Shown piece by piece: positions 6,847-16,164 of a stretch of DNA of 64,000 nt. A program made the translations under genes and the position numbers. Position 1 is the first letter of the stretch, and each line of letters starts with the position of its first letter. The notes under the pieces are model-generated. The model was not told the DNA's origin and searched no databases. It saw nothing but the letters and a program-made list of their open reading frames with translations. The stretch lies in the NCBI RefSeq assembly GCF_026672425.1, contig NZ_JAPPRC010000003.1, forward strand, positions 664,501 to 728,500. Reading direction: 5' to 3'. This stretch comes from Pannonibacter sp. SL95 (GTDB lineage: Bacteria; Pseudomonadota; Alphaproteobacteria; Rhizobiales; Stappiaceae).

Positions 6847-8805
6847 TCAGAAGGTGCCCTTGATGCCGACGAAAGCGGTCGCGCCCTGGGTGTTGTAGCC
6901 GTAGACCTCCTCGTAGGTCTGGTCGAAGGCATTCTCGACCCGGCCGTAGAGCGTGAAGTTATCATTGAGCTTGTAGTCGGCGCCGAGATTGACGAGCAGA
7001 TAGTCGTCAAGTTTCACGCGGCTGCGGGGTGTGACGTTCACCCACTCGCTGTCCATCTGTTGTCCGTTGTAGACAGCGTCAACGAAGGCAGAGGCGCGGC
7101 CGTCGAGGAATGTGTACTGCAGTCCCGCTGCCCCGCTGTGCATCGGCCGGCGGACTTCCTTCTGGCCGTTCGGCTCACGGGCATCGAGATAGGTGTAGGA
7201 CGCGCGGGCGGTCAGGCTGTCGAGGATCTGAGCGGTGGCTGACACTTCGACGCCCTGGCGCTTGCTGGTGCCCTGCAGGTTGAACGGGCTCGAGGCGAAG
7301 CCTGGCAGGAAGCGCGTCTGGATCTCATCCTCAAGACGTTCGCGGAAGTAAGTCACGTCGACGGTCAGCCGCTCGTCGAGAAGCTTCTGCTCCACGCCAA
7401 TGTCCCAGCCGAAGTTTTCTTCCGGTGTCAGGTTCGGATTGCCGACAAAGCGCGAGGGCTGGAAGCCGAACTGCTCGAAGAATGTCGGATTGGTCACACC
7501 TGTGCCGATTGAAGCGTGCAGCCGGGTTCCGGTCTCCTGGTGCAGGTAGGCGGCAGAGGCGTTGTAGGTGAGGGTGTCCTTGAATTTTTCGTTGCGGTCA
7601 TAGCGCAGCGCACCGGACAGGAAGATCCGCTCCAGAAGCTCCAGCCGGTACTCACCGACATAGCCTGCCAGGTCACGCTGCTGCCTCCGGCCCTGATCGG
7701 GGCTGCCCGGATAGGCATTCCGGTAGGTCTCGCGCTCCCACTCGACGGCGCCGGTGAGGCTGTGGGCTGCCTGCAGGAAGCTCTCGGTCTGGAAGGCGAG
7801 CGTGCCCTGATAGCTGAGGTGGAGGCGGTTGTCGTCGTTGCCGTTGCGGTTATTCGAGTTGAAGCCGCGGCGACGAAGATCGGTGTACTCGACCCTGGCC
7901 CGCTGCACGAACAGATCCTCGAACAGGGACCATGTGAGCCCCGCGCCGCCATAGACCTCGCGTGTCTTGTTGTGGCTTGTGGTGTCGATCACCTGGCCCT
8001 GCGTCGGCCGGTCCGGATAGGCGAAATCCTGGTCGTCGGTGTCTGACTTGCGGTTGACGAAGCGCAGGTTGGCGTCAAGCACCAGCGTTTCGGTCAGGTC
8101 GGCCCGCACCTTGCCGTTCAATGTGACGTTACGGTCGCCGTCCTTCTCCTTGCCATAGTCGGAGATGTTGAAGCCATCGGTTCGCCGCAGCGTCGCCGAG
8201 AAGGCCCCGTCGATGCGGTCATTGCCGCCCTGAACCAGCAGGTCGGTGAGGACTGTCTTGTCGGTCCCCACCTCGCTGCGTCCGGTGACGCGGTAGCCGT
8301 TGCGCAGGCCTCCTTTGGTGATGACGTGAATCACGCCGGAGGCGGCATTCGAACCATAGAGTGCGCCCTGCGGCCCGCGCAGGACCTCGATCCGGTCGAT
8401 GTCAGAGACCTGAAGCCCGCCGAAGTCATATTCCCCGGACGACGACGAGGCCACCTCGACGCCGTCGATCAGGACCAGCACATGGTTGGCTTCCGATCCG
8501 CGCAGGCGGATCTGCGTGAGGCCGCCGAAAGACCCCGTCCGCGAGACGGCAACGCCCGGCACCTGCCGCAACGCATCGGCGACATAGCGAACCTGCGATT
8601 TTTCGAGGCTCGCGCCCGTGATCACGGTCGTGGCGCGTCCGACCTTCTCCGCTTCGAGAGGCGTGCGGCCGGCGCTGATGATGATGGCTTCAAGCTGTTC
8701 CGGCTCTGCGGCGGCAGACGTGGCGGCGGTGAGGGAAAGGGCAGGGACGAGCCCGCCGGCCAGAAGGCACGGCAAGGCAATGCCGGTGGTGAACCGGTTC
8801 TTCAT
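6847..8805 (-). CDS. btuB: TonB-dependent outer-membrane receptor, BtuB family
   Basis: 652 aa from ATG 8805. This start opens a signal peptide (MKNRFTTGIALPCLLAGG... ending near TSAAAEP); the open frame extends to 8907 but only this ATG gives a signal sequence. A TonB-box-like LEAIIISAG follows, then the plug domain (QVPGVAVSRTGSFGGLTQIRLRG, VLRGPQGALYGSNAASGVI) and a 22-strand barrel ending in the terminal Phe of KGTF required for outer-membrane assembly. Its leader carries a cobalamin riboswitch (8972-9165), the standard arrangement for btuB, so uptake should be shut off when adenosylcobalamin is plentiful. First gene of a five-gene operon. Confidence 0.9.
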   Translation of the reverse strand: MKNRFTTGIALPCLLAGGLVPALSLTAATSAAAEPEQLEAIIISAGRTPLEAEKVGRATTVITGASLEKSQVRYVADALRQVPGVAVSRTGSFGGLTQIRLRGSEANHVLVLIDGVEVASSSSGEYDFGGLQVSDIDRIEVLRGPQGALYGSNAASGVIHVITKGGLRNGYRVTGRSEVGTDKTVLTDLLVQGGNDRIDGAFSATLRRTDGFNISDYGKEKDGDRNVTLNGKVRADLTETLVLDANLRFVNRKSDTDDQDFAYPDRPTQGQVIDTTSHNKTREVYGGAGLTWSLFEDLFVQRARVEYTDLRRRGFNSNNRNGNDDNRLHLSYQGTLAFQTESFLQAAHSLTGAVEWERETYRNAYPGSPDQGRRQQRDLAGYVGEYRLELLERIFLSGALRYDRNEKFKDTLTYNASAAYLHQETGTRLHASIGTGVTNPTFFEQFGFQPSRFVGNPNLTPEENFGWDIGVEQKLLDERLTVDVTYFRERLEDEIQTRFLPGFASSPFNLQGTSKRQGVEVSATAQILDSLTARASYTYLDAREPNGQKEVRRPMHSGAAGLQYTFLDGRASAFVDAVYNGQQMDSEWVNVTPRSRVKLDDYLLVNLGADYKLNDNFTLYGRVENAFDQTYEEVYGYNTQGATAFVGIKGTF

Positions 8806-8971
8806 GACAAACACCCGCGTTTGGCGGCGGGCCATGCCCGCGCCAGCATAGGACGACGCACCGCCTGGCAAACGGACGCGGCTCAGCGTCCGCCCAAAGG
8901 ACGGCAAGGTTTGGGTGTCACCTCAACGGGAAACCGCGCCTCGACACACCCCGTATCGAAGGCCGGGTGAC

Positions 8972-9165
8972 TGAGCGCGGCAGGTCTCCTGGCTCACGGG
9001 TCACTGTGTGCGTCCGCCTTCCCGGGATCTGGCCTTTGGCCTCCCAGTGGCATGAGTGGACGCACACTCTCCGTTCACAGTTGCGGGGGCAGCCACGGTT
9101 TCGGTCCCTGATGGGTACGCCTCACCGTGTTCCCCTTTCATCCGTCCTCCGACGGAACCACGTTC
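8972..9165 (-). ncRNA. Cobalamin riboswitch (adenosylcobalamin-sensing leader)
   Basis: Read on the minus strand, the conserved elements appear in order: GGTTCC near 9159, GAAAGGGGAACACGGTG near 9125-9140, the core GCTGCCCCCGCAACTGTGA (about 9076-9094), CACTGGGAGGCC, GGGAAGGCGG, and the B12 box AGCCAGGAGACCTGCC at 8979-8994. This matches the consensus B12 riboswitch. It ends about 165 bases before the btuB ATG, so the regulatory stem and possible terminator/RBS-sequestering hairpin lie between 8806 and 8972. It should repress btuB and the downstream importer when adenosylcobalamin binds. Confidence 0.93.
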
Positions 9166-9173
9166 GCTGTGCA

Positions 9174-9202
9174 GCTTGCGGGTCGCTTGCGCCGCCTGTC
9201 AA
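9174..9202 (-). promoter_or_regulatory. Candidate promoter of the cobalamin uptake operon
   Basis: A perfect minus-strand TTGACA (9197-9202) is followed after 17 bases by a weak -10 (GCAAGC, 9174-9179). Transcription would begin at about 9167, right at the predicted 5' end of the riboswitch. The coincidence of position supports it more than the -10 does. Confidence 0.35.
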
Positions 9203-9350
9203 GGTTGCGCATCCGCTCTTCCACCCAAAGCAGGACGGATCGTCTGACGAGCCGGGTCTCCCGACGGGCGCCCAAGAAACCGCTGGCGATTTTTGTTCGA
9301 GGGGCCTAAGCCTCACGGCCATTGCGAATGGGTCGATTGGGGACTGGGTC

Positions 9351-10883
9351 ATGTTGCGGCGGCTGAGTGTCATCGGGGGCTGGACGCTGGTCAGCCGGCT
9401 GTTCGGCTTCTTGCGCGATCTGGTCATGGCCAGCGTGCTTGGTGCCGGGCCGCTGGCGGATGCCTTCCTGATCGCCTTCCGCCTGCCGAACCATTTCCGC
9501 GCCATCGTCGCGGAAGGCGCCTTCAACGCCGCGTTCGTACCGACCTATGCCGCGACGCTGGAGCGGGACGGGGAGGGGCGCGCGCGGGCCTTCCGCTCGC
9601 AGATGCTCTCCTGGCTGATGCTGGTAAACCTTGTCCTTCTGGCGCTGGCGCTCATCGCCACCAGCTGGCTGGTGTTCCTGCTGGCGCCGGGGCTCGGCCA
9701 GGGCGACGGCAGCGTCCGCGACCTTGCCATCGACCTCACCCGCATCACTTTCCCCTATCTTCTGTGCATGTCCGTCGTCACGCTGATGTCCGGCGTGCTC
9801 AATGCCGAGCGCAAGTTTGCCGCCGCTGCCGCCGCGCCTGTTCTGCTCAACCTCTCGATGATCGCGGCCTTCTTCTCGGTGCAGTGGTTCCCCGATGCGG
9901 CCCATGCTGCGGCCTGGGGCACGCTGGCCGGCGGGATCCTGCAGGTGATCTTGCTGACCGCGGCTGTCGCCCGCGCCGGCCTCGGCTTCTCCCTGCCGCT
10001 GCCGCGCCGCGACGGCGAGGTGGCGCTGTTCTTCAAGCGGCTCGGACCCGCTTTGTTGACGGCCGGCGTGGTACAGGTTGCCGTCTTTGCCGACACGATC
10101 CTTGCCAGCTTCCTGCCGACCGGCGCGCTGGCGCATCTGGCCTATGCCGATCGGCTGTATCAGCTGCCGCTCGGGGTCATCGGCATCGCGCTCGGCACGG
10201 CGATCCTGCCAGAAATCGGACGGGATGCCGGTGTCGGCGCCGAAGACAAGGCGCGCCGGGTGATGGACCGGGGCTTGCGGATCTGCCTGATCATCGGTCT
10301 GCCCATTGCCTTTGCCATGGCGTTTTTGGGCGAGGACGCGATCCGTGTGCTGTTCCAGCGCGGCGCGTTCGACGCGGCGGCGACGGCGGGCTCTGCCGCC
10401 GTGCTTGCGGCCTATGCGGTCGCCTTGCCGGCGGCCCTTGCCATCCGCACGCTGGTCGCGGCGTTCAACGGGCGTGGCGACATGACCACGCCCTTGAAGG
10501 CGCTGGCCGGGGCCACCGTCGTCAACGTGGCGCTTAAAGCGCTGCTCAGCGCCGACCACGGCGCGGCCGGCCTTGCCATGGGCACGTCCGCCGGTGTCTG
10601 GATCTATGCGGTCACGCTCTACGTGCTGTGCCGGAAGCGGGGTTACGTCAGCCCCTTCGCGCTGGCTGATATGGTTTTCGTGCCGCTCGCGGCCGGCTCC
10701 ATGGGAGTGGTTCTCTGGCAGATCGATCTGCTTGTTGCCCCGATGCTTCCGTTCCTCTCGCTTCTGCCGGTGTTGGCGCAGGGTCTGGCCTGGCTGCTGA
10801 TTGCCGCAGTCCTTTCGTTCGGAGCCTATTTCCTTGTCTTTGCTGCAGGAACCATCCTGCTGCGAAGCACAAAGCGTGGATGA
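9351..10883 (+). CDS. murJ: Lipid II flippase MurJ (MviN family)
   Basis: 510 aa, usual length. The N-terminus MLRRLSVIGGWTLVSRLFGF and the following RDLVMASVLGAGPLADAFLIAFRLPNHFRAIVAEGAF are classic MurJ, including the charged cavity residues; about 14 hydrophobic segments follow. It moves the lipid-linked peptidoglycan precursor across the inner membrane. The open frame extends upstream to 8967, but that part overlaps the riboswitch in antisense and lacks homology, so ATG 9351 is chosen. It is a single gene, divergent from the cobalamin operon. Confidence 0.93.
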   Translation: MLRRLSVIGGWTLVSRLFGFLRDLVMASVLGAGPLADAFLIAFRLPNHFRAIVAEGAFNAAFVPTYAATLERDGEGRARAFRSQMLSWLMLVNLVLLALALIATSWLVFLLAPGLGQGDGSVRDLAIDLTRITFPYLLCMSVVTLMSGVLNAERKFAAAAAAPVLLNLSMIAAFFSVQWFPDAAHAAAWGTLAGGILQVILLTAAVARAGLGFSLPLPRRDGEVALFFKRLGPALLTAGVVQVAVFADTILASFLPTGALAHLAYADRLYQLPLGVIGIALGTAILPEIGRDAGVGAEDKARRVMDRGLRICLIIGLPIAFAMAFLGEDAIRVLFQRGAFDAAATAGSAAVLAAYAVALPAALAIRTLVAAFNGRGDMTTPLKALAGATVVNVALKALLSADHGAAGLAMGTSAGVWIYAVTLYVLCRKRGYVSPFALADMVFVPLAAGSMGVVLWQIDLLVAPMLPFLSLLPVLAQGLAWLLIAAVLSFGAYFLVFAAGTILLRSTKRG

Positions 10884-11019
10884 CAACTGGGGTGGTACAC
10901 TCAACGGATGGCCTCTGACGTAGCTGTCAACTTTCGAGAACGCGAAAGTCGTTTACAGGTTGCTCACCTCTCCAGCGTAAATTCGATGCAATCTATGTGT
11001 TGCGGCGTTGGAGATGTCG

Positions 11020-12849
11020 GTGTCAGTACTCAATGCGTCCAGGCAAGGTGCCGCGTCCTCACCGGTGACAAACACGGCGGAGCGCTCCGGCGGCAGCGCG
11101 GCCAATGTGCTCACGCAGCAGCAGAAGCAGCAGCTCGCCACGTGTGTCGAAAAACTGTTCAACAGCGCCACGGACGACTGCGTGACATCGGCCCTCGACA
11201 ACGGCATCCCGGCCAGCGTGCTGCTGGATGCGCTGGACGCCGAGATGAGCCAGGGCTTTGCCCGGCTCAGCCGCAAGTCCGTGCTGGGTCGCGGCAGCAG
11301 CCATTATGTCGACTTCGCACATCGCTATGCCGCCGCTATTGCGACCGTTCACCGTGCGCTTGCGGCTCGCTCGTTGAAGGAACAGGCCACCGAACTCGCG
11401 GCCGAGTCCGATATTTCGAACCTGCGCAACATGGCCCGGACTGTCGCGGACGTGAACGAGGTCGCGATCGAGATTGCCTATCTTGCGCGCAACACGCATG
11501 TCTCAACCGAGGGTGCCCAGACGATCGCCTCCGCCGTGGCCGAACTCGTAGCCAGTGTTGAAGAAATCGCCCGTTCGAGCAATGAGGCGCTTGCGGATGC
11601 CAACAACACGCGGCGCTCTTCGGATCAGGCGCTGAAAGCTGTCAGCAACCTGCGCAAGACCAACATTGCGGTGACGGAGGCCACGACTGAAACCAAACTG
11701 CGGTCGTCAGAATTGGCGTCCGCTTTCGATCAGATCGCGGAAGTACTCAATGTCATTGACGCGATCTCGAAGCAGACCAATCTGCTGGCGCTGAACGCGA
11801 CGATCGAAGCAGCGCGGGCCGGAGAGGCGGGAAAGGGCTTTGCGGTCGTTGCCAGCGAGGTGAAGGCGCTGGCCAATCAGACGGGGTCGGCGACCGAAGG
11901 CATCGGCAGACGGATCGCCGAAATGCGCAGCGTGATCATCGGCATGGGCGAAGCGATGACCCGCTCCGAGCTGGCCGTCGAAAGCGGCATCTCGGCAATC
12001 GAGGATGTTGCGGCTTCGGTCACGGAAATCTCCCATGCCGTCGGTACGGTGTCCAACCGTATGGACGAGATTGCCTCGGTTCTCGGCCAGCAGAAACAGG
12101 CAACCGAGGAGATTGGCAATCTGGTCACCGTTGGTGCGGATCTGGCGCGCGACAATGAGAAACTGTTGCTGAAGATGGCCGCACGCCTGCAGGACAGCAA
12201 TGACCGCTTCTCGGAGGCTGCGACCGGGTGGTTCTCTGCGGCCTCGCCGCGCGCCCTTTGCGAAATGGCCAAGATTGATCACACCCTGTTCAAGAAGCGG
12301 GTGGTGGATGCTCTTATGGGCAGGACGGACTGGAAATCGGATCAGGTGCCGGACCATCACGCCTGCCGCCTCGGCAAGTGGTATGACACGGTCGACATTC
12401 CCGCAGTCAAGACGGCGTCCGCCTACGCGCGACTGGTTGACCCGCACAAGCGCGTGCATGAAGCCGCCAAACGGGCACTTCAGCATCATGCGGCCAACCG
12501 CCCGGGCGATGCGCTGGCAGCCCTGAACGACCTGAACGATGCCAGCCATCAGGTGCTTCAGCTGCTCGACGAGCTGTCGCAGAGCCTTCAGCAAGACCGT
12601 GGTGCCAATGAACGGCGCAAGCATGAGCGGGAAAAGATGGCCCGCCACGCACGCCTGACTGGTCCCGACGGTACGCGCAATGCGGTCATCGAAGACATGT
12701 CCAAGGGCGGTGCCAAGGTTGACGGCATTCGTCCGACGGATGTCGGCGCGAAGCTGAGGCTCGAACACGATGGCTGCGGCTGCGAGGGCGTTGCCGTCTG
12801 GTCGAACGGCACCGCTGGCGGTCTGAAGTTCGTCGCCGAAAAGGTCTGA
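11020..12849 (+). CDS. Soluble methyl-accepting chemotaxis protein with CZB and PilZ domains
   Basis: About 609 aa, with no transmembrane segment, so a cytoplasmic chemoreceptor. Order: an N-terminal helical/globin-like or otherwise unassigned domain (about 25-130), a long coiled-coil signalling domain with the hairpin tip [26 protein letters not shown] (about 250-275), a CZB zinc-binding domain (about 415-490: H...[13 protein letters not shown]...HKRVHEAA, holding the expected His/Cys ligands), and a C-terminal PilZ domain (about 525-609) with both c-di-GMP motifs intact, RKHER (RxxxR) and DMSKGG (DxSxxG). Start: GTG 11020 has GGAG six bases upstream; ATG 11014 is possible but then the GGAG would abut it. 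No che genes are nearby. Likely to couple zinc or redox state and c-di-GMP to the flagellar array or a Wsp-like system. Confidence 0.88.
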   Translation: MSVLNASRQGAASSPVTNTAERSGGSAANVLTQQQKQQLATCVEKLFNSATDDCVTSALDNGIPASVLLDALDAEMSQGFARLSRKSVLGRGSSHYVDFAHRYAAAIATVHRALAARSLKEQATELAAESDISNLRNMARTVADVNEVAIEIAYLARNTHVSTEGAQTIASAVAELVASVEEIARSSNEALADANNTRRSSDQALKAVSNLRKTNIAVTEATTETKLRSSELASAFDQIAEVLNVIDAISKQTNLLALNATIEAARAGEAGKGFAVVASEVKALANQTGSATEGIGRRIAEMRSVIIGMGEAMTRSELAVESGISAIEDVAASVTEISHAVGTVSNRMDEIASVLGQQKQATEEIGNLVTVGADLARDNEKLLLKMAARLQDSNDRFSEAATGWFSAASPRALCEMAKIDHTLFKKRVVDALMGRTDWKSDQVPDHHACRLGKWYDTVDIPAVKTASAYARLVDPHKRVHEAAKRALQHHAANRPGDALAALNDLNDASHQVLQLLDELSQSLQQDRGANERRKHEREKMARHARLTGPDGTRNAVIEDMSKGGAKVDGIRPTDVGAKLRLEHDGCGCEGVAVWSNGTAGGLKFVAEKV

Positions 12850-12891
12850 TCGGGTCGGTCTGGCTGGATCGTCCAACACAGACCATTCCGC

Positions 12892-14169
12892 TCAATGCCG
12901 CCGGCGTACGCTTGCCGGGCGGCCAGCAAGGCTGAGGCGGGCGTCGTTGCGCGTGCGCTCAGCCACCACCTTGCCCTTCGAGACAACGGCGAGCCGGTCG
13001 GGCCTGAGGCGTAGCGCTTCGGTCGGCGTGCCGGCATCCAGCACCACCAGCGAGGCGATGCAGCCCGGCTTCAGGCCGTAGCCTTCAAGGTTCATGATCT
13101 TGGCGTTGTCTTCCGTCACCATGCGGAAGCAGCGCGCCATTTCCTCGGGGTGCGTCATCTGCGCCACATGCAGGCCCATGAAGGCGACATCCAGCATGTC
13201 GGCGGTGCCGAGCGAGTACCAGGGGTCCAGCACGCAATCCTGGCCCCAGCCGACCGTGATGCCAAGTGCCTGCATCTCCTTCACCCGCGTCAGGCCGCGC
13301 CGCTTCGGGAACGTGTCGTGCCGGCCCTGCAGGGTGATGTTGATCAGGGGATTGGGGATCGCCGTCATGCCGCTTTCGGCGATCAGCGGCAGCAGCTTGG
13401 AAACGTAGTAATTGTCCATGGAATGCATGGACGTGAGGTGGCTGCCGGCGGCGCGTCCGCCAAGCCCGTGCCGGGTCACCTCGGCGGCCAGCGTCTCGAC
13501 ATGACGGCTCATCGGATCGTCGGTCTCGTCGCAGTGGAGGTCCAGCATCAGCCCGCGCTCGGCGGCGATGCGGGCGAGATCCTTCACCGAGGCCGCGCCA
13601 TCCTCCATCGTGCGCTCGAAATGCGGGATGCCGCCGACGACTTCGACGCCCATGTCGAGCGCGCGAAGGACATTCTCCCGTCCCGTCTTCGTGCGGTAGA
13701 GCCCGTCCTGCGGGAAGGCGACCAGCTGCAGGTCGAGATAGGGGGCGACCTTGCGCTTCACCTCCAGCATCGCCTCGACGCCGCGCAGATGGTCCGGCGT
13801 AGTGTCGACATGGGTGCGGACGGCGAGCAGGCCCATCGACACGGCCCAGTCGCAATAGGTCAGCGCCCGGGACACCATATCCTCGACGCTGGCGATCTCG
13901 CGCAGTTCCCCCCAGAGCGAAATGCCCTCCAGCAGGGTGCCCGAGGCGTTCACGCGCGGCAGGCCATAGGACAGCGTCGCGTCCATGTGGAAATGCGGGT
14001 CGACGAAAGGCGGGGCAACGAGATCCCCGCTGGCGTCGATGACCCGGCCGGCGCTCGCCTGTGCGGCAGCATCGATCTGTCCGACTTCGGCGATGCGGTC
14101 GCCGCGGATGCCGATGTCGGCGACGGTGCCGTCGGGCAGCGTGCCGCCGGCGATGACGAGATCGAACAT
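12892..14169 (-). CDS. Amidohydrolase of the cytosine deaminase family
   Basis: 425 aa. Metal ligands typical of the superfamily are seen: PHFHMD near 58 (HxH), HCDETDDP near 213 (His and Glu), HLTSMHSMD near 243 (catalytic His), and GQDCVLDPW near 313 (Asp ligand). PPFVDPHFHMDATLSYG and the DETDD stretch resemble bacterial cytosine/isoguanine deaminase CodA and its relatives. It is the last gene of an operon with a BMP-type ABC importer, one base after the permease stop, so its substrate is probably the imported base or a derivative. Cytosine, isocytosine, or another cyclic amidine or hydroxypyrimidine is possible; the exact substrate is not fixed by sequence. The substrate could also be a creatinine- or N-isopropylammelide-like compound. 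Confidence 0.8.
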   Translation of the reverse strand: MFDLVIAGGTLPDGTVADIGIRGDRIAEVGQIDAAAQASAGRVIDASGDLVAPPFVDPHFHMDATLSYGLPRVNASGTLLEGISLWGELREIASVEDMVSRALTYCDWAVSMGLLAVRTHVDTTPDHLRGVEAMLEVKRKVAPYLDLQLVAFPQDGLYRTKTGRENVLRALDMGVEVVGGIPHFERTMEDGAASVKDLARIAAERGLMLDLHCDETDDPMSRHVETLAAEVTRHGLGGRAAGSHLTSMHSMDNYYVSKLLPLIAESGMTAIPNPLINITLQGRHDTFPKRRGLTRVKEMQALGITVGWGQDCVLDPWYSLGTADMLDVAFMGLHVAQMTHPEEMARCFRMVTEDNAKIMNLEGYGLKPGCIASLVVLDAGTPTEALRLRPDRLAVVSKGKVVAERTRNDARLSLAGRPASVRRRH

Positions 14170-14170
14170 G

Positions 14171-15118
14171 TCAGCGTTCTCCCTTGTTGAAGGGCTGCAT
14201 CAGCGCGGCCGGCACTTCGGCGCGGCGCGACATGATGACGAGGGCGAGGATGGAGAGGATGAAAGGCAGCATCAGGAACACCTGATAGGGCACGATGGCG
14301 CCGATGCCGGTCTGCTGCAGGCGCACCTGCAGCGCGTCGAAGGCGGCAAACAGGATCGCGCCCAGCACCGCCTTGCCTGGACGCCAGGCGCCGAAGACCA
14401 CGAGCGCGATGCAGATCCAGCCACGCCCGTTGACCATCTCGAAGAAGAACGACGAGAAGGCGGAGAGGGTCAGGAACGATCCGCCCACCGCCATAAGGCC
14501 GGAGCCAACGATGACCGCGCCCATGCGCAGGCCCGTCACGGACAGGCCTTGCGCGGCGGCGGCGGCCGGGTTCTCGCCGACGGCGCGCAGCGCGAGGCCA
14601 AGCGGCGTGCGGTAGAGCACCAGCGCCACCACCAGCGCCAGGACGAAGGCGGCATAGGTCAGCGCCGTCTGGCTGAACAGCGCCTCGCCCAGGAGCGGAA
14701 TCTCGGACAGGCCCGGGATCGGCAGCGGCTGGAACGGTTCGATCTTCGGCGGGCTGGTCACCTCCGGCAGCATCAGGCGGTAGGTGAAATAGCTGGTCGA
14801 GGTAGCCAGCAGCGTCACACCGAGCCCCACCACGTGCTGCGACAGGCCGAAGGGGACGGTCAGCGTCGCATGCAGCAGGCCGAAGACCATGCCCGCCGTC
14901 ATCGCCGCCATCACGCCCCACCACAGCGGCGCGCCCATGTAGACCGCGACCCAGCCAGTGAAGGCGCCGATGACCATGATGCCCTCAATGCCGAGGTTCA
15001 GGACGCCGGCGCGCTCGCAGATCAGCTCGCCGAGCGTCGCAAAGATCAGCGGCGAGGCGATGCGGATCGTGGCGGCCCAGAACGAGGCCGTGAGGAGGAT
15101 GTCGAAGATCTCGCTCAT
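14171..15118 (-). CDS. ABC transporter permease (BMP/nucleoside-type importer), second subunit
   Basis: 315 aa, eight to ten hydrophobic segments. It belongs to the branched-chain-amino-acid/ribose-like permease family used by basic-membrane-protein (BMP) nucleoside importers, seen in LICERAGVLNLGIEGIMVIGAF (about 31-52) and GENPAAAAAQGLSV. It pairs with the permease encoded just upstream, whose stop its ATG overlaps by four bases. The amidohydrolase start follows after one base. Role: inner-membrane channel for a nucleoside or nucleobase. Confidence 0.85.
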   Translation of the reverse strand: MSEIFDILLTASFWAATIRIASPLIFATLGELICERAGVLNLGIEGIMVIGAFTGWVAVYMGAPLWWGVMAAMTAGMVFGLLHATLTVPFGLSQHVVGLGVTLLATSTSYFTYRLMLPEVTSPPKIEPFQPLPIPGLSEIPLLGEALFSQTALTYAAFVLALVVALVLYRTPLGLALRAVGENPAAAAAQGLSVTGLRMGAVIVGSGLMAVGGSFLTLSAFSSFFFEMVNGRGWICIALVVFGAWRPGKAVLGAILFAAFDALQVRLQQTGIGAIVPYQVFLMLPFILSILALVIMSRRAEVPAALMQPFNKGER

Positions 15119-16164
15119 CCGCGTTTCACCCGGTAGCGTGTGAGGAGGATCGCCAGCACCATGAACAGGAGGGCGATGGCGAGCAGCATGTCAGCGATGT
15201 AGGTCGGCACGCTTGCCGCCCGGCTCATGCTGTTGGCCCCGACGAAGATGCCGGCGACGAAGATGGCCGAGGGGATGACGCCGAGCGGGTTCAGCAGCGC
15301 CAGCATGGCGACGATGATGCCGGTGTAGCCGAAGCCCGGCGACAGATCCAGGCTGAGGTGACCCTTGAGCCCCGCCACTTCGCTGTAGCCGGCCAGTGCC
15401 GCCAGCCCGCCGGAGAGGAGCGCGGTCTTGACGAGCACGCCATTCACCGGAATGCCGGCGAATTTCGCAGCCTTCGCGTTGAGGCCGACGGCGCGGATCT
15501 CGTAGCCGAGCGTCGTGCGCGTCTGGATCACCCAGACGGAAATGGCCGACAGGATCGCCAGGGCAAAGCCCCAATGCAGCCGGAGCCCGTCGACGATGCG
15601 CGGCAGCCTTGCCTCCTTCGCCAGCGCCGTGGACTTCGGCCAGCCCATGCCGGCTGGGTCCTTCATCGGCCCTTCCAGCAGATAGGAGACGAACAGCAGC
15701 ATGATGAAGTTGATCAGCAGTGTCGTCACCACCTCGTCGACGCCGAGCCGTGTCTTCAGGAGCACGGGCGGGATCAGGACAGCGGCGCCAGCAAACATGG
15801 CGGCAATGCCGGTTACCAGCAGCAAGGGTAGGGGCGGCAGGCCGGTGGCCCCGGTGCCGATCAGCACGGTGACAATGGCCCCGGCATAAAGCTGGGCTTC
15901 CGCGCCGATGTTCCAGAGCCTGGCACGGAAGGCGACGGCAACGGCAAGACCTGTGAAGATCAGCGGCGTCGCCCGGTTCAGAGTTTCGAGCAGGGCGAAC
16001 TTGCTGCCGACCGCGCCGACCACGATCAGCCGCAGCGTGTCAAAGGGATCGGCCCCGGCCGTCAGCGCCAGCAGGGATCCGCAGATCACGGTCATCGCAA
16101 GCGCCAGCACGGGCAGGCCGATGCGGCGGGCAAGGCTCGGGTTGGCAATCGGCTCAAGCCGCAT
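15115..16164 (-). CDS. ABC transporter permease (BMP/nucleoside-type importer), first subunit
   Basis: 349 aa from ATG 16164. The frame extends to 16260, but that part lies in the ATPase gene and lacks homology; MRLEPIANPSLARRIG opens the first membrane helix. Family motifs include FRARLWNIGAEAQLYAGAI and KTRLGVDEVVTTLLINFIMLL, the latter being the segment that contacts the ATPase. The start overlaps the last 11 bases of the ATPase gene. It forms the heteromeric channel with the next permease. Confidence 0.85.
   Translation of the reverse strand: MRLEPIANPSLARRIGLPVLALAMTVICGSLLALTAGADPFDTLRLIVVGAVGSKFALLETLNRATPLIFTGLAVAVAFRARLWNIGAEAQLYAGAIVTVLIGTGATGLPPLPLLLVTGIAAMFAGAAVLIPPVLLKTRLGVDEVVTTLLINFIMLLFVSYLLEGPMKDPAGMGWPKSTALAKEARLPRIVDGLRLHWGFALAILSAISVWVIQTRTTLGYEIRAVGLNAKAAKFAGIPVNGVLVKTALLSGGLAALAGYSEVAGLKGHLSLDLSPGFGYTGIIVAMLALLNPLGVIPSAIFVAGIFVGANSMSRAASVPTYIADMLLAIALLFMVLAILLTRYRVKRG

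Noticed and set aside
9306-10904. 532-codon minus-strand frame over murJ
   Set aside because: Antisense of MurJ transmembrane codons gives Arg/Gln/His-rich low complexity; no motif.
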